DNA from: Microbulbifer agarilyticus
GTDB lineage: Bacteria > Pseudomonadota > Gammaproteobacteria > Pseudomonadales > Cellvibrionaceae
Direction: 5' to 3'
DNA: 64,000 nt
Assembly (NCBI RefSeq): GCF_019800665.1
Contig: NZ_JAHVKO010000001.1
Location: forward strand, 310,001 to 374,000
Under the pieces are notes generated by a model. The model saw nothing but the letters and a program-made list of their open reading frames with translations, made no database searches and was not told where the DNA came from. Positions 46,065 to 55,227 of the stretch are shown one piece after another. The translations under genes were made by a program, and so were the position numbers. How positions within the stretch are numbered: position 1 is the first letter of the stretch; every line of letters starts with the position of its first letter.

Positions 46065-47756
46065 ATGACTTTTTCCCCGCAAGAATTTAAGCAGCAGTTT
46101 CCACTGTTTTCCCAAGCGGAAAACCGGGATTTAGTTTATCTGGATAATGCGGCGACCACGCAGAAGCCGGGCTGCGTCATTGATGCGATCCGCGATTTTT
46201 ATCTGCATAGCAATGCCAATACCCATCGCTCGAGCCATCGCCTGGCCCGGCGTGCCACCGAGATGGTGGAGCGGGTCAGGGCGGCAAGTGCACGCTTTCT
46301 GGGAGCGCAGTCGCCGCGAGAAATCATCTTTACCCGCGGTGCTACCGAAGGCTTGAACCTGTTGGCCAATAGCCTGTGCCGTGGTCTGGTTGCTGGCGAT
46401 GAGATTGTTTTGTCGACTGCGGAGCACCACGCCAACCTTGTCCCGTGGCAAATGTTGGCGGAACAGCATGGGTTGGTGCTGCGCTTTGTGCCGGATGCCA
46501 ACGGCGTGCCGCAAATTGATCGTATTGCAGAGGTGTTGTCGCCGCGCACCAAGATTGTATCTGTTACCGGCGGCTCCAATGCGCTGGGTTTCCGCACGGA
46601 TCTTGCAACCTTGCGTGCAACTCTACGTGCAACCTTGTCGCAACGTGATCTGCGCTGGGTCGTGGACGGCTCGCAACTGGCTGCGCACGATGTGGTGGAT
46701 GTTGCGGCCATTGGTTGCGATTTCTTCGTGTGCTCTGCGCATAAGTTTTATGGCCCCACGGGCATAGGCCTGGTATACGGTCGCGAAGCGCTTTTGTGCG
46801 ACCTGCCGCCCTGGCAGGGCGGTGGCGAGATGATTACCAGCGTCGACCTTCTCGCCAGTGATTACGCGGATCTGCCTCACCGATTTGAAGCGGGAACCTC
46901 GTCGCTAGCGGCAATCGCCGGGCTTGGCGCCTGTATCGAATTCCTCGGCAAACAGGACCGACAGGCGATGGTGCAGCACGAGCAAACCTTGCTTGCCTAC
47001 TTGCACGACAGATTGTCGCAGGTGCACGAATTAGAGTTGTTGAGCAATCCCCGCAACAATCTTGGTATCGCCAGTTTTGTGCACCCCCGTTGTGCGGCGA
47101 TTGATATTGCGCAGTGGTTGGATGGGCGCGATATTGCGGTGCGCGTTGGGCATCACTGCGCCCAGCCGCTGTTGCATGCGGCTGGTCACACGGCGACCGT
47201 GCGCGCGTCTCTGGTGGCATACAACTCGCGGGAAGATATTGACCGTCTGATAGCCGGCATTGAGGAATTATTACAGCAGCTGGACGACACCGTGGAGCCT
47301 CAGCCGTCCGCTGCAGGCTCCTCCGAATCTGCCGCTACCGAGGCGTATTCTTGGCAGCCCGATGACCTGTCTAAGCTGGATCTGGACGCGCTGCGCAATC
47401 AAAAAAATTGGCAAGATCGTTATCGGACCCTCATGAGCTGGGCCAAGGTGATTTCTCGCAAAGACCAGATCCGCACTACCGAGCATTTGGTGCAGGGCTG
47501 CGAATCCAGTGCCTGGCTGGTGCACCGCCAGGAAGCGGGTGTGCATCGATTCGCAATCGACAGCGATAGCCGGATCGTGAAGGGGTTGGGGGCGCTGTTG
47601 CTGTCGCAGATTGATGGCGTGTCGGAGGGTGCTGTTGCGCCATCCAAGTTGCATCAGATTTTTGACGAATTGGGTTTGTCGCAGCAACTGAGTGAGTCCC
47701 GCGGCAATGGCTTCCGCGCTCTGGTGCAGCGCGCCTTCGACTTAATGCATGCCTGA
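46065..47756 (+). CDS. CsdA-CsdE fusion: cysteine desulfurase with sulfur acceptor domain
   Basis: The 563-residue protein joins two enzymes. Residues 1-405 are a SufS/CsdA-type PLP desulfurase with PLP-binding Lys227 (CSAHKFYGP) and active Cys365 in VGHHCAQP. Residues about 435-563 are a SufE/CsdE domain with acceptor Cys479 in VQGCESS. A Ser/Ala/Glu-rich linker connects them. In E. coli CsdA and CsdE are separate proteins beside CsdL/TcdA. Here the tcdA gene converges on this one with 18 bp between them, which makes the CSD assignment stronger than SUF. The ATG at 46065 lies 7 bp after tatD and the ribosome-binding site is weak. Confidence 0.9.
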   Translation: MTFSPQEFKQQFPLFSQAENRDLVYLDNAATTQKPGCVIDAIRDFYLHSNANTHRSSHRLARRATEMVERVRAASARFLGAQSPREIIFTRGATEGLNLLANSLCRGLVAGDEIVLSTAEHHANLVPWQMLAEQHGLVLRFVPDANGVPQIDRIAEVLSPRTKIVSVTGGSNALGFRTDLATLRATLRATLSQRDLRWVVDGSQLAAHDVVDVAAIGCDFFVCSAHKFYGPTGIGLVYGREALLCDLPPWQGGGEMITSVDLLASDYADLPHRFEAGTSSLAAIAGLGACIEFLGKQDRQAMVQHEQTLLAYLHDRLSQVHELELLSNPRNNLGIASFVHPRCAAIDIAQWLDGRDIAVRVGHHCAQPLLHAAGHTATVRASLVAYNSREDIDRLIAGIEELLQQLDDTVEPQPSAAGSSESAATEAYSWQPDDLSKLDLDALRNQKNWQDRYRTLMSWAKVISRKDQIRTTEHLVQGCESSAWLVHRQEAGVHRFAIDSDSRIVKGLGALLLSQIDGVSEGAVAPSKLHQIFDELGLSQQLSESRGNGFRALVQRAFDLMHA

Positions 47757-47770
47757 TAGGTTGCCTTGCT

Positions 47771-47795
47771 CGCGCTAGCTCTTAGAGTTAGCGCG
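47771..47795. terminator. Hairpin between the convergent csdA-csdE and tcdA genes
   Basis: CGCGCTAGCTC and GAGTTAGCGCG form an 11-bp stem (one G-T) with a TTA loop. It overlaps the tcdA stop codon and lacks a T run, so a bidirectional terminator is only possible. Confidence 0.45.
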
Positions 47796-48593
47796 CTGCA
47801 CAATGCGTTCAATCGCTTTGCTTGCGGCAACAAATCCAAATGTGCCTGTGACCATTGTGGCCGCGCCGAACCCGCCACTGCAATCCAGTTTTACCCCATT
47901 TTGCATGGTGCTTTTTTGCTGGCAAACCTGTCCATCGGGCTGCGGGTATACCATGGGCTCGCTGGAATAAATGGCATCCACTCCAAATTGACGTTTGCTG
48001 GACTTCTGGAAATTGTGAAAGCGGTACAGGTGCTGGCGGACCTTTGCCAGTATCGGGTCGCTGACGGTACGGCCGAGATCGGCACAGGTGATCGCCGCGG
48101 GGTTTTTCTTGCCGCCAGCGGAGCCTACGGTAATCAGGCGCAGCTTGCGGGCTTTGCAGTAGGCGATGAGCGCGGCTTTTACGCGCGCGTTGTCAAACGC
48201 ATCGATCACCACGTCGATAGCTTCCTTCTCCGGTGCCAGAAATTCGGCAAAGTTGTCGCTGGCGATAAAATCTTCGCGGGTGACCACGTCGACTTCCGGG
48301 TTGATCTGGCGCAGTCGCTCCGCCATGACCTCCACCTTAATCTCGCCGATGCTGCCCACCTGGGCGTGGATCTGGCGATTGGTATTGGTAATGCAGATGT
48401 CATCCAAGTCGATCAGCGTGATTTTGCCCACGCCGCTGCGTGCCAGTGCCTCTGCGGTCCAGCTGCCTACACCGCCAATGCCGATGACGACGACATGGGC
48501 TCCGTGTAGAGCGTGCAGGGCGTCGTTGCCGTAGAGTCTCGCAATTCCGCCAAAACGTTGCAGGTAGGCGTCACTCAAGTTCTTCTCGGGCAT
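47775..48593 (-). CDS. tcdA: tRNA threonylcarbamoyladenosine dehydratase TcdA (CsdL)
   Basis: The 272-residue protein is an E1-like enzyme: the ATP-binding GIGGVGSWTAEALARSG, the DDICITNTNRQ and GEIKVEVM motifs, and a C-terminal conserved CSGGFGAATMVTGTFG. It forms the cyclic ct6A modification on tRNAs, using ATP. In E. coli it works with CsdA/CsdE. The convergent fused CsdA-CsdE gene fits that link. Length matches the family. Confidence 0.94.
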   Translation of the reverse strand: MPEKNLSDAYLQRFGGIARLYGNDALHALHGAHVVVIGIGGVGSWTAEALARSGVGKITLIDLDDICITNTNRQIHAQVGSIGEIKVEVMAERLRQINPEVDVVTREDFIASDNFAEFLAPEKEAIDVVIDAFDNARVKAALIAYCKARKLRLITVGSAGGKKNPAAITCADLGRTVSDPILAKVRQHLYRFHNFQKSSKRQFGVDAIYSSEPMVYPQPDGQVCQQKSTMQNGVKLDCSGGFGAATMVTGTFGFVAASKAIERIVQRANSKS

Positions 48594-48664
48594 ATGGGTT
48601 CCAGTGTTACATCTCTTGCGGGCGTCCCAGATCAGAGGAGCTGATCAGGGTGAAGGGGGAATAT

Positions 48665-48689
48665 GGCAGGGCGAAGGGGCCGCCCTGCC
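48665..48689 (-). terminator. Hairpin after slyD, possible terminator
   Basis: GGCAGGGCG and CGCCCTGCC form a perfect 9-bp stem with a 7-nt loop, 16 bp after the slyD stop on the minus strand. The downstream sequence is ATATTCC, so no T run. Confidence 0.45.
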
Positions 48690-48705
48690 GAAGTGTGGAA
48701 GCGAA

Positions 48706-49170
48706 TCAGTGCACGTGGCCGTGGTCGATCTCTTCCGGGGTGGCTTCGCGTACGGATACCACTTCAATATCAAAGTGCAGCTCAACACCCGCCAGCGGGT
48801 GGTTACCATTGATGGTGACCTGGTCCCCGTCGATATCGATGATTTCTACTTCGATCGGGTGGCCATCGGTGCTCTGTGCGCGGAAAGCCATACCAACTTT
48901 CAGTTCATCAACGCCACCAAATGCGCTCTTTGGCATGGTTTGGATCAGCTCTGGGTTTTGTGGGCCATAGCCTTCTTCCGGGGCGACTACCACCTTGAAC
49001 TTGTCGCCGGCACTTTTGTCCAGCATTTCCTGCTCCAGTCCGGGGATGATATTTCCCACACCTTGCAGGTATTTGAGCGGCTGGCCACCTTCGGAAGTGT
49101 CGATCACAGTGCCTTCGGCATCTTTCAGGGTGTAGTTGATCTCCACAACGCTGTGGTTAGCAATTTTCAT
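48706..49170 (-). CDS. slyD: FKBP-type peptidyl-prolyl isomerase, SlyD-like
   Basis: The 154-residue protein has the SlyD fold: INYTLKDAEG at the N-terminus, IIPGLEQ, then the insert-in-flap chaperone domain (EEGYGPQNPELIQTMPKSAFGG... to NGNHPLAG) and a final strand LHFDIEVV. It isomerises prolyl bonds and chaperones folding in the cytoplasm. Its tail is short (EEIDHGHVH), so it lacks the long Cys/His metal-binding tail of E. coli SlyD; a role in nickel delivery is less likely. Confidence 0.92.
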   Translation of the reverse strand: MKIANHSVVEINYTLKDAEGTVIDTSEGGQPLKYLQGVGNIIPGLEQEMLDKSAGDKFKVVVAPEEGYGPQNPELIQTMPKSAFGGVDELKVGMAFRAQSTDGHPIEVEIIDIDGDQVTINGNHPLAGVELHFDIEVVSVREATPEEIDHGHVH

Positions 49171-49466
49171 TGGCAGTCTCTTGTGTGTTGAGCGTGAGTG
49201 ATAGCGTGCCGCCGCTTACCGGTTGACAAGCAAGCGGAGCGATAGGCTTTATGAGCGTGCATTGTATGGGCGGGCAGCTGCGCTCGCAACCGAGCCGCTT
49301 GTTAGTGGACCGTTGGTCAGTAACGCGGCGGCAGGTTAGTGCAGTGAATAAATGGAATATGGCGGGTGAGGGCGTTGGGCTGTTTTATTTGATCCCCGGT
49401 GCCGCGGTATCAGCGCCGTTCCCGGTTGTGCGGAATCGGCACTGTATGCGGCAGAGCAGCGTACCG

Positions 49467-49937
49467 CTAGATGGCGATAGCGCGCTGTACATGGCTGCGC
49501 GCATAGAGGTCGTCCGCCGTACGAGTTAGCTGGTCGCTGAATGCTGCCGGATAGCCTAGTTCGACCAAATGGCCTTCAAAGTACTCGAGTAGCGCCTCAA
49601 ACAAGGCAGGGCTCAGGCCCTGAGCGAGAAACTGCGCACGGCTGCTGTAAACCGGTTCCGCTTGCTCAGCCAGCGCATGGCACAAAAATTGAGCTTGGCG
49701 ACTCTGTTGCTTCTGATGGTCGGCGACGTCTTCGCTCGCCATGAATTGTCCGATTGCCTGATAGAAGTCGGCTACCAGCTCGGTGACAAATACGCGCCCA
49801 CCGATCATGTCGAGCAGGCCGCTTTCGGCGGCCTCCGGTGCGCATTCGCACACATGCCCATGATTGCGTCGAGCTGGGTTGCCGAGTGGATATAAACCGG
49901 CAGGACAGAGTGCTTGCGCAGACGATACCTGAGACAT
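49467..49937 (-). CDS. Truncated-globin-like protein, function unknown
   Basis: The 156-residue protein starts with a divergent N-terminus (about 1-40, with a C-x-C) and continues as a globin-like helical bundle. GLLDMIGGRVFVTELVADFYQAI resembles helices A-B of group I truncated haemoglobins, and GLSPALFEALLEYFEGHLVELGYPAAF resembles helices F-G. Aligned by eye, the position of the proximal histidine before the GLS turn is filled by Gln/Phe (YSSRAQFLAQGLS), so haem binding is doubtful. A strong GGGGGAG precedes the ATG at 49937. The gene stands alone. Confidence 0.5.
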   Translation of the reverse strand: MSQVSSAQALCPAGLYPLGNPARRNHGHVCECAPEAAESGLLDMIGGRVFVTELVADFYQAIGQFMASEDVADHQKQQSRQAQFLCHALAEQAEPVYSSRAQFLAQGLSPALFEALLEYFEGHLVELGYPAAFSDQLTRTADDLYARSHVQRAIAI

Positions 49938-50398
49938 GGATGAGCTCCCCCTGTGAGACGAATATTCTGAATTTTTGTGGGCGTCCCTTTAATCTTGTCG
50001 ATGTCGCTATATTGACCTGCCGCGGGCAAAAATCTCGCCGGCAAAACGATGCGGGAAATTTCGCGTTGGGCGGGTCTGGGACTGCCTGTTTCGATATGGG
50101 CGGCAAGATTACGGGATGGAAATACCTCTGCCAACAAACCGGAAACAAATTGTCACACTCTTCCACGGGTGTCGTATGGCTGGTTTAAACAAGCGCTATT
50201 TTGGGGCGCGGTATACGACAAGTGCCTGTTTTTAAGGCACTTATGACGGGTAGTTTTCTCTGGGTTAGCCCTTGCGAGTTAAGTGTGGAGCAGGCGCTGA
50301 AATTGCCCACCCTAGGGTAAACTGGCGACAGTGCAAGCGGCACTGGTAAAATCTCTGGCATACGCCGCACTGCCCAAAAAATTGAGAAGGAGATCTTG
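49938..50398. other. Intergenic region (461 bp), no gene supported
   Basis: The only structure I see is an AAGTGCC/GGCACTT hairpin at 50220-50242 without a T run. Frames across this region are short and atypical. It lies between divergent genes (globin-like left, HIT protein right), so both promoters should be here. Confidence 0.4.
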
Positions 50399-50818
50399 AT
50401 GGCGAGCATCTTTACCCAAATTATCAACGGTGACCTTCCCGGGCACTTTGTTTGGCGCGACGATTCGGTGGTGGCATTTATGACCATTGCACCTATCAAG
50501 CCCGGACACTGCCTGGTGGTTCCGGTGGAGGAGATTAATCATTGGGATGATGTGCCGGCGGAAACCAGTGCGCATCTAATGGATGTGGCAAGTAAGGTCG
50601 CCAAGGCGCAGAAGCAGGTCTACCGTCCGCGTCGGGTCGGGGTGATGGTGGCTGGCATCGAGGTGCCGCATACCCACTACCATCTGGTACCGATCAACGA
50701 GATTGCCGATCTGGACTTTGCTCTGCAGCAGCAGGCCGAGCCGGAAGCACTGGCCGAGGAAGCGGCCAAAATTCGCCAGGCGCTTGCGGATCTCGGATTC
50801 GAGAATGGCATGGAATAG
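50399..50818 (+). CDS. HIT-family protein
   Basis: The 139-residue protein carries the histidine triad HTHYHLVP (HxHxH) near residue 91. Upstream of it, FTQIINGDLPGHFVWRDDSVVAFMTIAPIKPGH matches the HIT N-terminal strand-helix pattern. HIT proteins hydrolyse nucleotide phosphoramidates or dinucleotides. ATG 50399 has AAGGAG 7 bp upstream and is preferred over the TTG at 50396. Confidence 0.93.
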   Translation: MASIFTQIINGDLPGHFVWRDDSVVAFMTIAPIKPGHCLVVPVEEINHWDDVPAETSAHLMDVASKVAKAQKQVYRPRRVGVMVAGIEVPHTHYHLVPINEIADLDFALQQQAEPEALAEEAAKIRQALADLGFENGME

Positions 50819-50951
50819 CTCCGTTTCGGTGGATTTGGCAGTACTGCATCCAAACCCGGAGGTAGTGACGTCATACCGGTAATGAACCAAGGTGGCGGCC
50901 AATGTTGGCTGCCCCAAATGCAAATGAGCTATGACTACAGGTATACGGACC

Positions 50952-51755
50952 ATGCGTAATAAATCGCCATTTCTGTCCCGCTTTATTTCGGTCGCCATTC
51001 TGGTGCCGCTGTTGACCCTCTGCGCGGCGTTTAGCCAGGCGGAAGAGGCCAAGACCTTCTCGGTAGATGGGTTTTCTGCCATTGCCCTGAAGGGGGGTTC
51101 TAATCTTAAAGTGACACAGGGCCCAGAATTCTCTGTAACTGCGTATGGCGAGCAAAAAGATCTCGAATATGCCAAGGCTGAGGTCAGTGGTGATACCCTG
51201 TCGCTTTCCGTAGAGCCGGATCGCAAAAGCCTGTTTGGGGTGGTGACCGTCAGCAGTGAGCCGAACGTCGAGTTCCGTGTAACCTTGCCCGAACTGTCGG
51301 CGATTCGCGTGACCGGGTCCGGTGAGGCACTGGCAGACACGCTGGAGAGCGCCGATCTGGATTTGCGCGTCACCGGCTCTGGATTGATTCGCGTGGAAAA
51401 GGTCGCTGCGGAATCGCTGAACGCGGGTGTTACCGGCTCAGGTGATGTGATCCTGGGCACCATCCTCGCGGTGGAAGGTCAGGCAGGGGTGACCGGTTCT
51501 GGCGACGTACGTATGGATAATTTCATCGGCGAGACCCTGAAAGCTCAGGTCAAAGGATCTGGCGACGTGGTGATCGGCGGTAAAGTGGCCAGCGTGAATA
51601 TCACAGTAATGGGGTCTGGTGACTTCATGGGGCGCCAGTTACAGGCCACCAGAGCTGGTGGTTCGGTAATGGGATCTGGTGACATCGTATTGAAGCGCCC
51701 TGCCAGTGAGTCCTTTTCGGTAATGGGCTCCGGGGATGTCGCTCTGGTAGATTGA
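50952..51755 (+). CDS. Exported DUF2807 (GIN-domain) protein
   Basis: The 267-residue protein has a signal peptide (about 1-30) and a beta-helix-like head GIN domain of the DUF2807 type. Repeats such as VTGSGDV, VTGSGL, VKGSGDV and VMGSGDV recur every 18-22 residues from about residue 115 to the end. Such domains are found in exported proteins; their role is not established. It reads into ycjX (31-bp gap), so it may share a transcript with the YcjX/YcjF stress proteins. Confidence 0.85.
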   Translation: MRNKSPFLSRFISVAILVPLLTLCAAFSQAEEAKTFSVDGFSAIALKGGSNLKVTQGPEFSVTAYGEQKDLEYAKAEVSGDTLSLSVEPDRKSLFGVVTVSSEPNVEFRVTLPELSAIRVTGSGEALADTLESADLDLRVTGSGLIRVEKVAAESLNAGVTGSGDVILGTILAVEGQAGVTGSGDVRMDNFIGETLKAQVKGSGDVVIGGKVASVNITVMGSGDFMGRQLQATRAGGSVMGSGDIVLKRPASESFSVMGSGDVALVD

Positions 51756-51786
51756 CCCTAGCTATCCGCTAAAAAACGGAGTTTTA

Positions 51787-53223
51787 GTGAGTTCAGATCA
51801 GGATGGCCGCGCAGGACGAAGTCGCCTGCGCGGTTTGAAGAAGCAACTGCGCCAGCTGGGTAAAGAGGCGCTAGATAAATCCCACTGGGCCGCCGAGCGT
51901 CTGCTCGACAAGCGCCTCTGCATTGGCATCACTGGCCTCAGTGGTGCCGGCAAGTCCACCCTCATTACCAGCCTTATCTATCAACTGAGCAACCCGGATC
52001 GGGCCCAGCTGCCTGGCTTTGCGCCGGCGCTGAATGGCCGTTTACTGGGGGCTGAACTGCACTCCGCGATGGACGCCGGGTTGCCTCTGTTCGAATACGA
52101 GCGCTGCCTCGGGGCGCTGACGGCAACGCCGCCGCGCTGGCCGGATTCCACGCGCGATCTTTCGGCGCTGGAGTTGCATCTGCACCTGCAGGGGCGTCGC
52201 CTGGGGCGAAACTATCGGCAACGGCTGATTCTCGAGTTTCGTGACTACCCGGGTGAGTGGCTCATGGATCTCCCGCTGTTGCGCATGGATTTCGCCACCT
52301 GGTGCCGCCACCAGCGCGATTTACTCAACGGGCAGGCGCGCCGCAATCTGGCGCCGGAGCTAATGGCTCGCCTGGAGCAGCTGGACCCCGCAGACCGCTT
52401 GGATCCCGGCGAGCTGGATAGTCTGTGGCAGAACTACCGTCAGTTTTTGCGGGACTGTCGCGGCAGCGCCCGCCTGAGCTATCTGCAGCCGGGGAGGGCC
52501 CTGCTCGATAACGAGGAATATGGCTTTTTCCCGCTGCCGACCCTCGGGCATCAAACCGCCGCCGAATTGAGCGAGCTGCCCGAGGACAGTGTGTATCGGC
52601 TGTTAGAAGCGCGTTATCGCGATTATGTCGAGCAGAGTGTGGCGCCCTTCGTAGACAGTCATTTCCGGCACCTGGATCGCCAGCTAGTGCTGGTAGACTT
52701 GATTGGCACCCTGTTTGCTGGCGAGGAAGCGCTCGAGGATATGCGCCTGGCGTTTGGGCACATCGCCGATACCTTCCGCTACGGAAACAGCGGGCTGTTG
52801 CGCAAATTGTGGCGCCCGCGTATTGATCGACTGGTGTTTGCCGCGACCAAGGTCGATCAGGTGCTGGCGGCTGACCACGACGCACTTCGCCAATTGCTGG
52901 GCCAGCAATTGCAGCAGGTCTTTTCCGGGGCTCGCCATCGCGGCTTGCCGCTCTATTGTGAAGCCATTGCCGCCGTTCGCTGTTCTACGGAACAGGTGAG
53001 GAACGGCCGTCGCTTGTTGGTGGGGCACGGAATGGATGGCGACTATCTCGGGTTTGAAAATGCCGAGATACTCGCCCACCTGCCGCAGGAAAACGGATGG
53101 AAACACTACAAGGGTGGGCTCCCGCCCCAGTTGCGTCCGCCGGTAGGGATTGCGCGGGAAGGCTATCTGCCACATATCCGTCTCGATGCACTGTTGAATT
53201 TATTGTTGGGAGACAAGGTGTAA
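51787..53223 (+). CDS. ycjX: YcjX-family P-loop protein
   Basis: The 478-residue protein has a P-loop GITGLSGAGKST (near residue 50), a basic coiled N-terminus and the long family-typical GTPase-like region (for example DYPGEWLMDLPLL and later FAATKVDQ). YcjX is a predicted NTPase of the phage-shock-associated ycjXF pair. GTG 51787 is the start; the in-frame GCCGCGCA region upstream has none better. Its TAA overlaps the ycjF start by one base (TAATG). Confidence 0.9.
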   Translation: MSSDQDGRAGRSRLRGLKKQLRQLGKEALDKSHWAAERLLDKRLCIGITGLSGAGKSTLITSLIYQLSNPDRAQLPGFAPALNGRLLGAELHSAMDAGLPLFEYERCLGALTATPPRWPDSTRDLSALELHLHLQGRRLGRNYRQRLILEFRDYPGEWLMDLPLLRMDFATWCRHQRDLLNGQARRNLAPELMARLEQLDPADRLDPGELDSLWQNYRQFLRDCRGSARLSYLQPGRALLDNEEYGFFPLPTLGHQTAAELSELPEDSVYRLLEARYRDYVEQSVAPFVDSHFRHLDRQLVLVDLIGTLFAGEEALEDMRLAFGHIADTFRYGNSGLLRKLWRPRIDRLVFAATKVDQVLAADHDALRQLLGQQLQQVFSGARHRGLPLYCEAIAAVRCSTEQVRNGRRLLVGHGMDGDYLGFENAEILAHLPQENGWKHYKGGLPPQLRPPVGIAREGYLPHIRLDALLNLLLGDKV

Positions 53224-54416
53224 TGGACTCTGCGGATAACAAGGCGGGGCGTGGGGCTGCTTCCGAGCGTCCAGACCAGGAGCCGCGCCGGCAAACTCGC
53301 ATAGAGAACCTGGAAGCGGAAGAGAGTACGGTGCACGACCGCGCGAGTACGCGTGTCGAATCTCTCTCGGAAGAGGCCGATCAGCTGCCTCGTTCGATCA
53401 CCACGGGCGAGTCTCTGCCCAATACCATCTCATTTTCCGAACTGCGCCTTCCGGTGTTTCGCCTGCGCTTGTGGAAGCCGGCGCTGGCCGCCGCGTTGGC
53501 GCTGACGTTTGGTGCGATCTTTTGGGAGCTGCGCCAGTTCTTTTACTGGGCGGCAGACATGCATTGGGGCTTTGGTCTGCTGGCGGGGCTGATCATAGGC
53601 ACACTCGTGCTTACCATGGTCAGCGCAGTGTGGGAGTACTTTCGCGCTGGACGCCCCCTGCGCAAACTACAGAAAACACAGGAGTTGGCTGCAGAGGTCC
53701 GCGACAGCCGCGCCACGGATGCGGTAGAGCCACTCAACCACCAGTTGCGGGAGCTGTTTGAAGGGAAACCGCAGGGGGCGTTACTGGCACGTGTGCAGGA
53801 CGAAGCTCCAGATTATTACGACAACAGTGAGTTGCTGCGGCACCTGGAGCTCAACTTCTTCGAAGCATTGGACCAGGAAGCTTTGCGGCGGATTGTCCGG
53901 CATGCCACCACCACCGGCGCACTGGTCGGGCTGAGTCCGTTTACCACCTTGGATGTGCTGGTGGCTTTGCGGCAGTCCATGCGCATGATCGACGATGTGG
54001 CACAGATTTACGGTGTGCGTCCGTCGGTGGTGGTCCGCTGGCGTTTGTTCAAGAAAATCCTCGCCCTGGTGGCTTACAGTGGCGCCAGCGAATATGCGGT
54101 GAGCGAGCTGTGGCCGGAACTGGTGGGCGATAGCATGTTGAGTACGGTATCTGCGCGGCTCGGGCAGGGAATGGGGGCCAGCCTGTTTATGGCCCGTATC
54201 GGCCTTGCTGCCGTGCATAGTTGCCGCCCTATCCCTTTCTCGGAGAAGCAGCGTCCCCGGTTGGGTGCTCTGACTCGGCGCATTGCCGCGAGCCTCAAGG
54301 AGCGTTTATTGGGGCGCGAACAGGTCAATTGGCCAGAGGCGCAGATGAAGGCTGAAGAAGTGGAAGAGCGTGTTGCGCGAGAGGGTAGTAGAGGGAGTCG
54401 CAAGCGGGGGAGTTGA
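53223..54416 (+). CDS. ycjF: YcjF-family inner-membrane protein
   Basis: The 397-residue protein has an acidic N-terminal region (about 1-80) and two hydrophobic segments (about 85-103 and 115-140). A C-terminal domain with RHATTTGALVGLSPFTTLDVLVALRQSMRMIDDVAQIYGVRP follows, typical of the TIGR01620/DUF697 family. The ATG overlaps the ycjX stop, so translation is coupled. Function is unknown beyond the link with stress response. Confidence 0.9.
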   Translation: MDSADNKAGRGAASERPDQEPRRQTRIENLEAEESTVHDRASTRVESLSEEADQLPRSITTGESLPNTISFSELRLPVFRLRLWKPALAAALALTFGAIFWELRQFFYWAADMHWGFGLLAGLIIGTLVLTMVSAVWEYFRAGRPLRKLQKTQELAAEVRDSRATDAVEPLNHQLRELFEGKPQGALLARVQDEAPDYYDNSELLRHLELNFFEALDQEALRRIVRHATTTGALVGLSPFTTLDVLVALRQSMRMIDDVAQIYGVRPSVVVRWRLFKKILALVAYSGASEYAVSELWPELVGDSMLSTVSARLGQGMGASLFMARIGLAAVHSCRPIPFSEKQRPRLGALTRRIAASLKERLLGREQVNWPEAQMKAEEVEERVAREGSRGSRKRGS

Positions 54417-54463
54417 AACGACGCGCTCCCCCCGATACTCGCTTTGCGGGATCTTTGTGCAGC

Positions 54464-55030
54464 TTACTGAAACTGTTTTTTCATCAGTATTCTGGTGTGG
54501 TGTTGATCCATCAGGGTTGCCAGGGTCTCGTAGCGACCTTTGATAAATGGCAGCGGGTTGTTTACACCGGTTTCATCCGGGAATTCCACGCCTTCCCGCA
54601 CCAGTTGCAGCTCTTTCGCCAGTGCATCAATCGCGGCAAAGATCTCTCTAGTATTTTTCTCGTTATGGAACACAAAAGTGTTCGCAGTATCGTTCAGGTA
54701 GGCATCACATTCGGACAGCCACTCTGAGCGCTGTTTTAGAAAGTTGATGGTGTTGCGAATACCGCCTTTGTATTCGAGGCTGAAGTTTTCATTTACGTAC
54801 TTGCCGAGGCTGCGCATCCCGTAGTCAACGAATTGATCCACCAATCCGTCGCAATAACTTTGCGTCAAATAAGAAGGGTGGGCTTTGGCGGTTGCGTTGC
54901 CGGAGGCCAGCAATATACTCACAGCCATTGCACCGCACAGGGCGACGTACTTGCGCAGTTTGGACACAGCGGAAGTGGCTTTCTGGGACGTTTCACTCGG
55001 GTGTGTTGTTGCGAAATCTGACGTTTTCAT
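54464..55030 (-). CDS. Exported hypothetical protein
   Basis: The 188-residue protein has a 24-residue charged start, then a hydrophobic signal-like segment (KYVALCGAMAVSILLASGNATAKA). A helical mature part follows with YCDGLVDQFVDYGMRSLGKYVNENF and SEWLSECDAYLND (two Cys). I recognise no domain. The ATG at 55030 has AAGG 9 bp upstream; a longer frame to 55087 is unlikely because it adds an AT-rich, non-conserved start. It converges on ycjF and is divergent from gor. Confidence 0.6.
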   Translation of the reverse strand: MKTSDFATTHPSETSQKATSAVSKLRKYVALCGAMAVSILLASGNATAKAHPSYLTQSYCDGLVDQFVDYGMRSLGKYVNENFSLEYKGGIRNTINFLKQRSEWLSECDAYLNDTANTFVFHNEKNTREIFAAIDALAKELQLVREGVEFPDETGVNNPLPFIKGRYETLATLMDQHHTRILMKKQFQ

Positions 55031-55227
55031 TTTTAAGTGCCTTGCTGTTGTTTTCGCTATCAGGCTTGTTATTGTGATAAACATCACATAAGTATCTAAA
55101 CGACAGTGCTATGTCAACGGCTTTTAAGTTCCGATAGTCAGTTATGTGCAGATTGCGGAACCAGTCGGCATTTTCAACGGAAAATTTGTTGTGGTAGAGG
55201 CTGTTTTTTCGGCAAAAGGAGCAGATT

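Noticed and set aside
50220-50242. Hairpin AAGTGCC/GGCACTT as a terminator
   Set aside because: No T run follows on either strand and no gene ends nearby on the plus strand.
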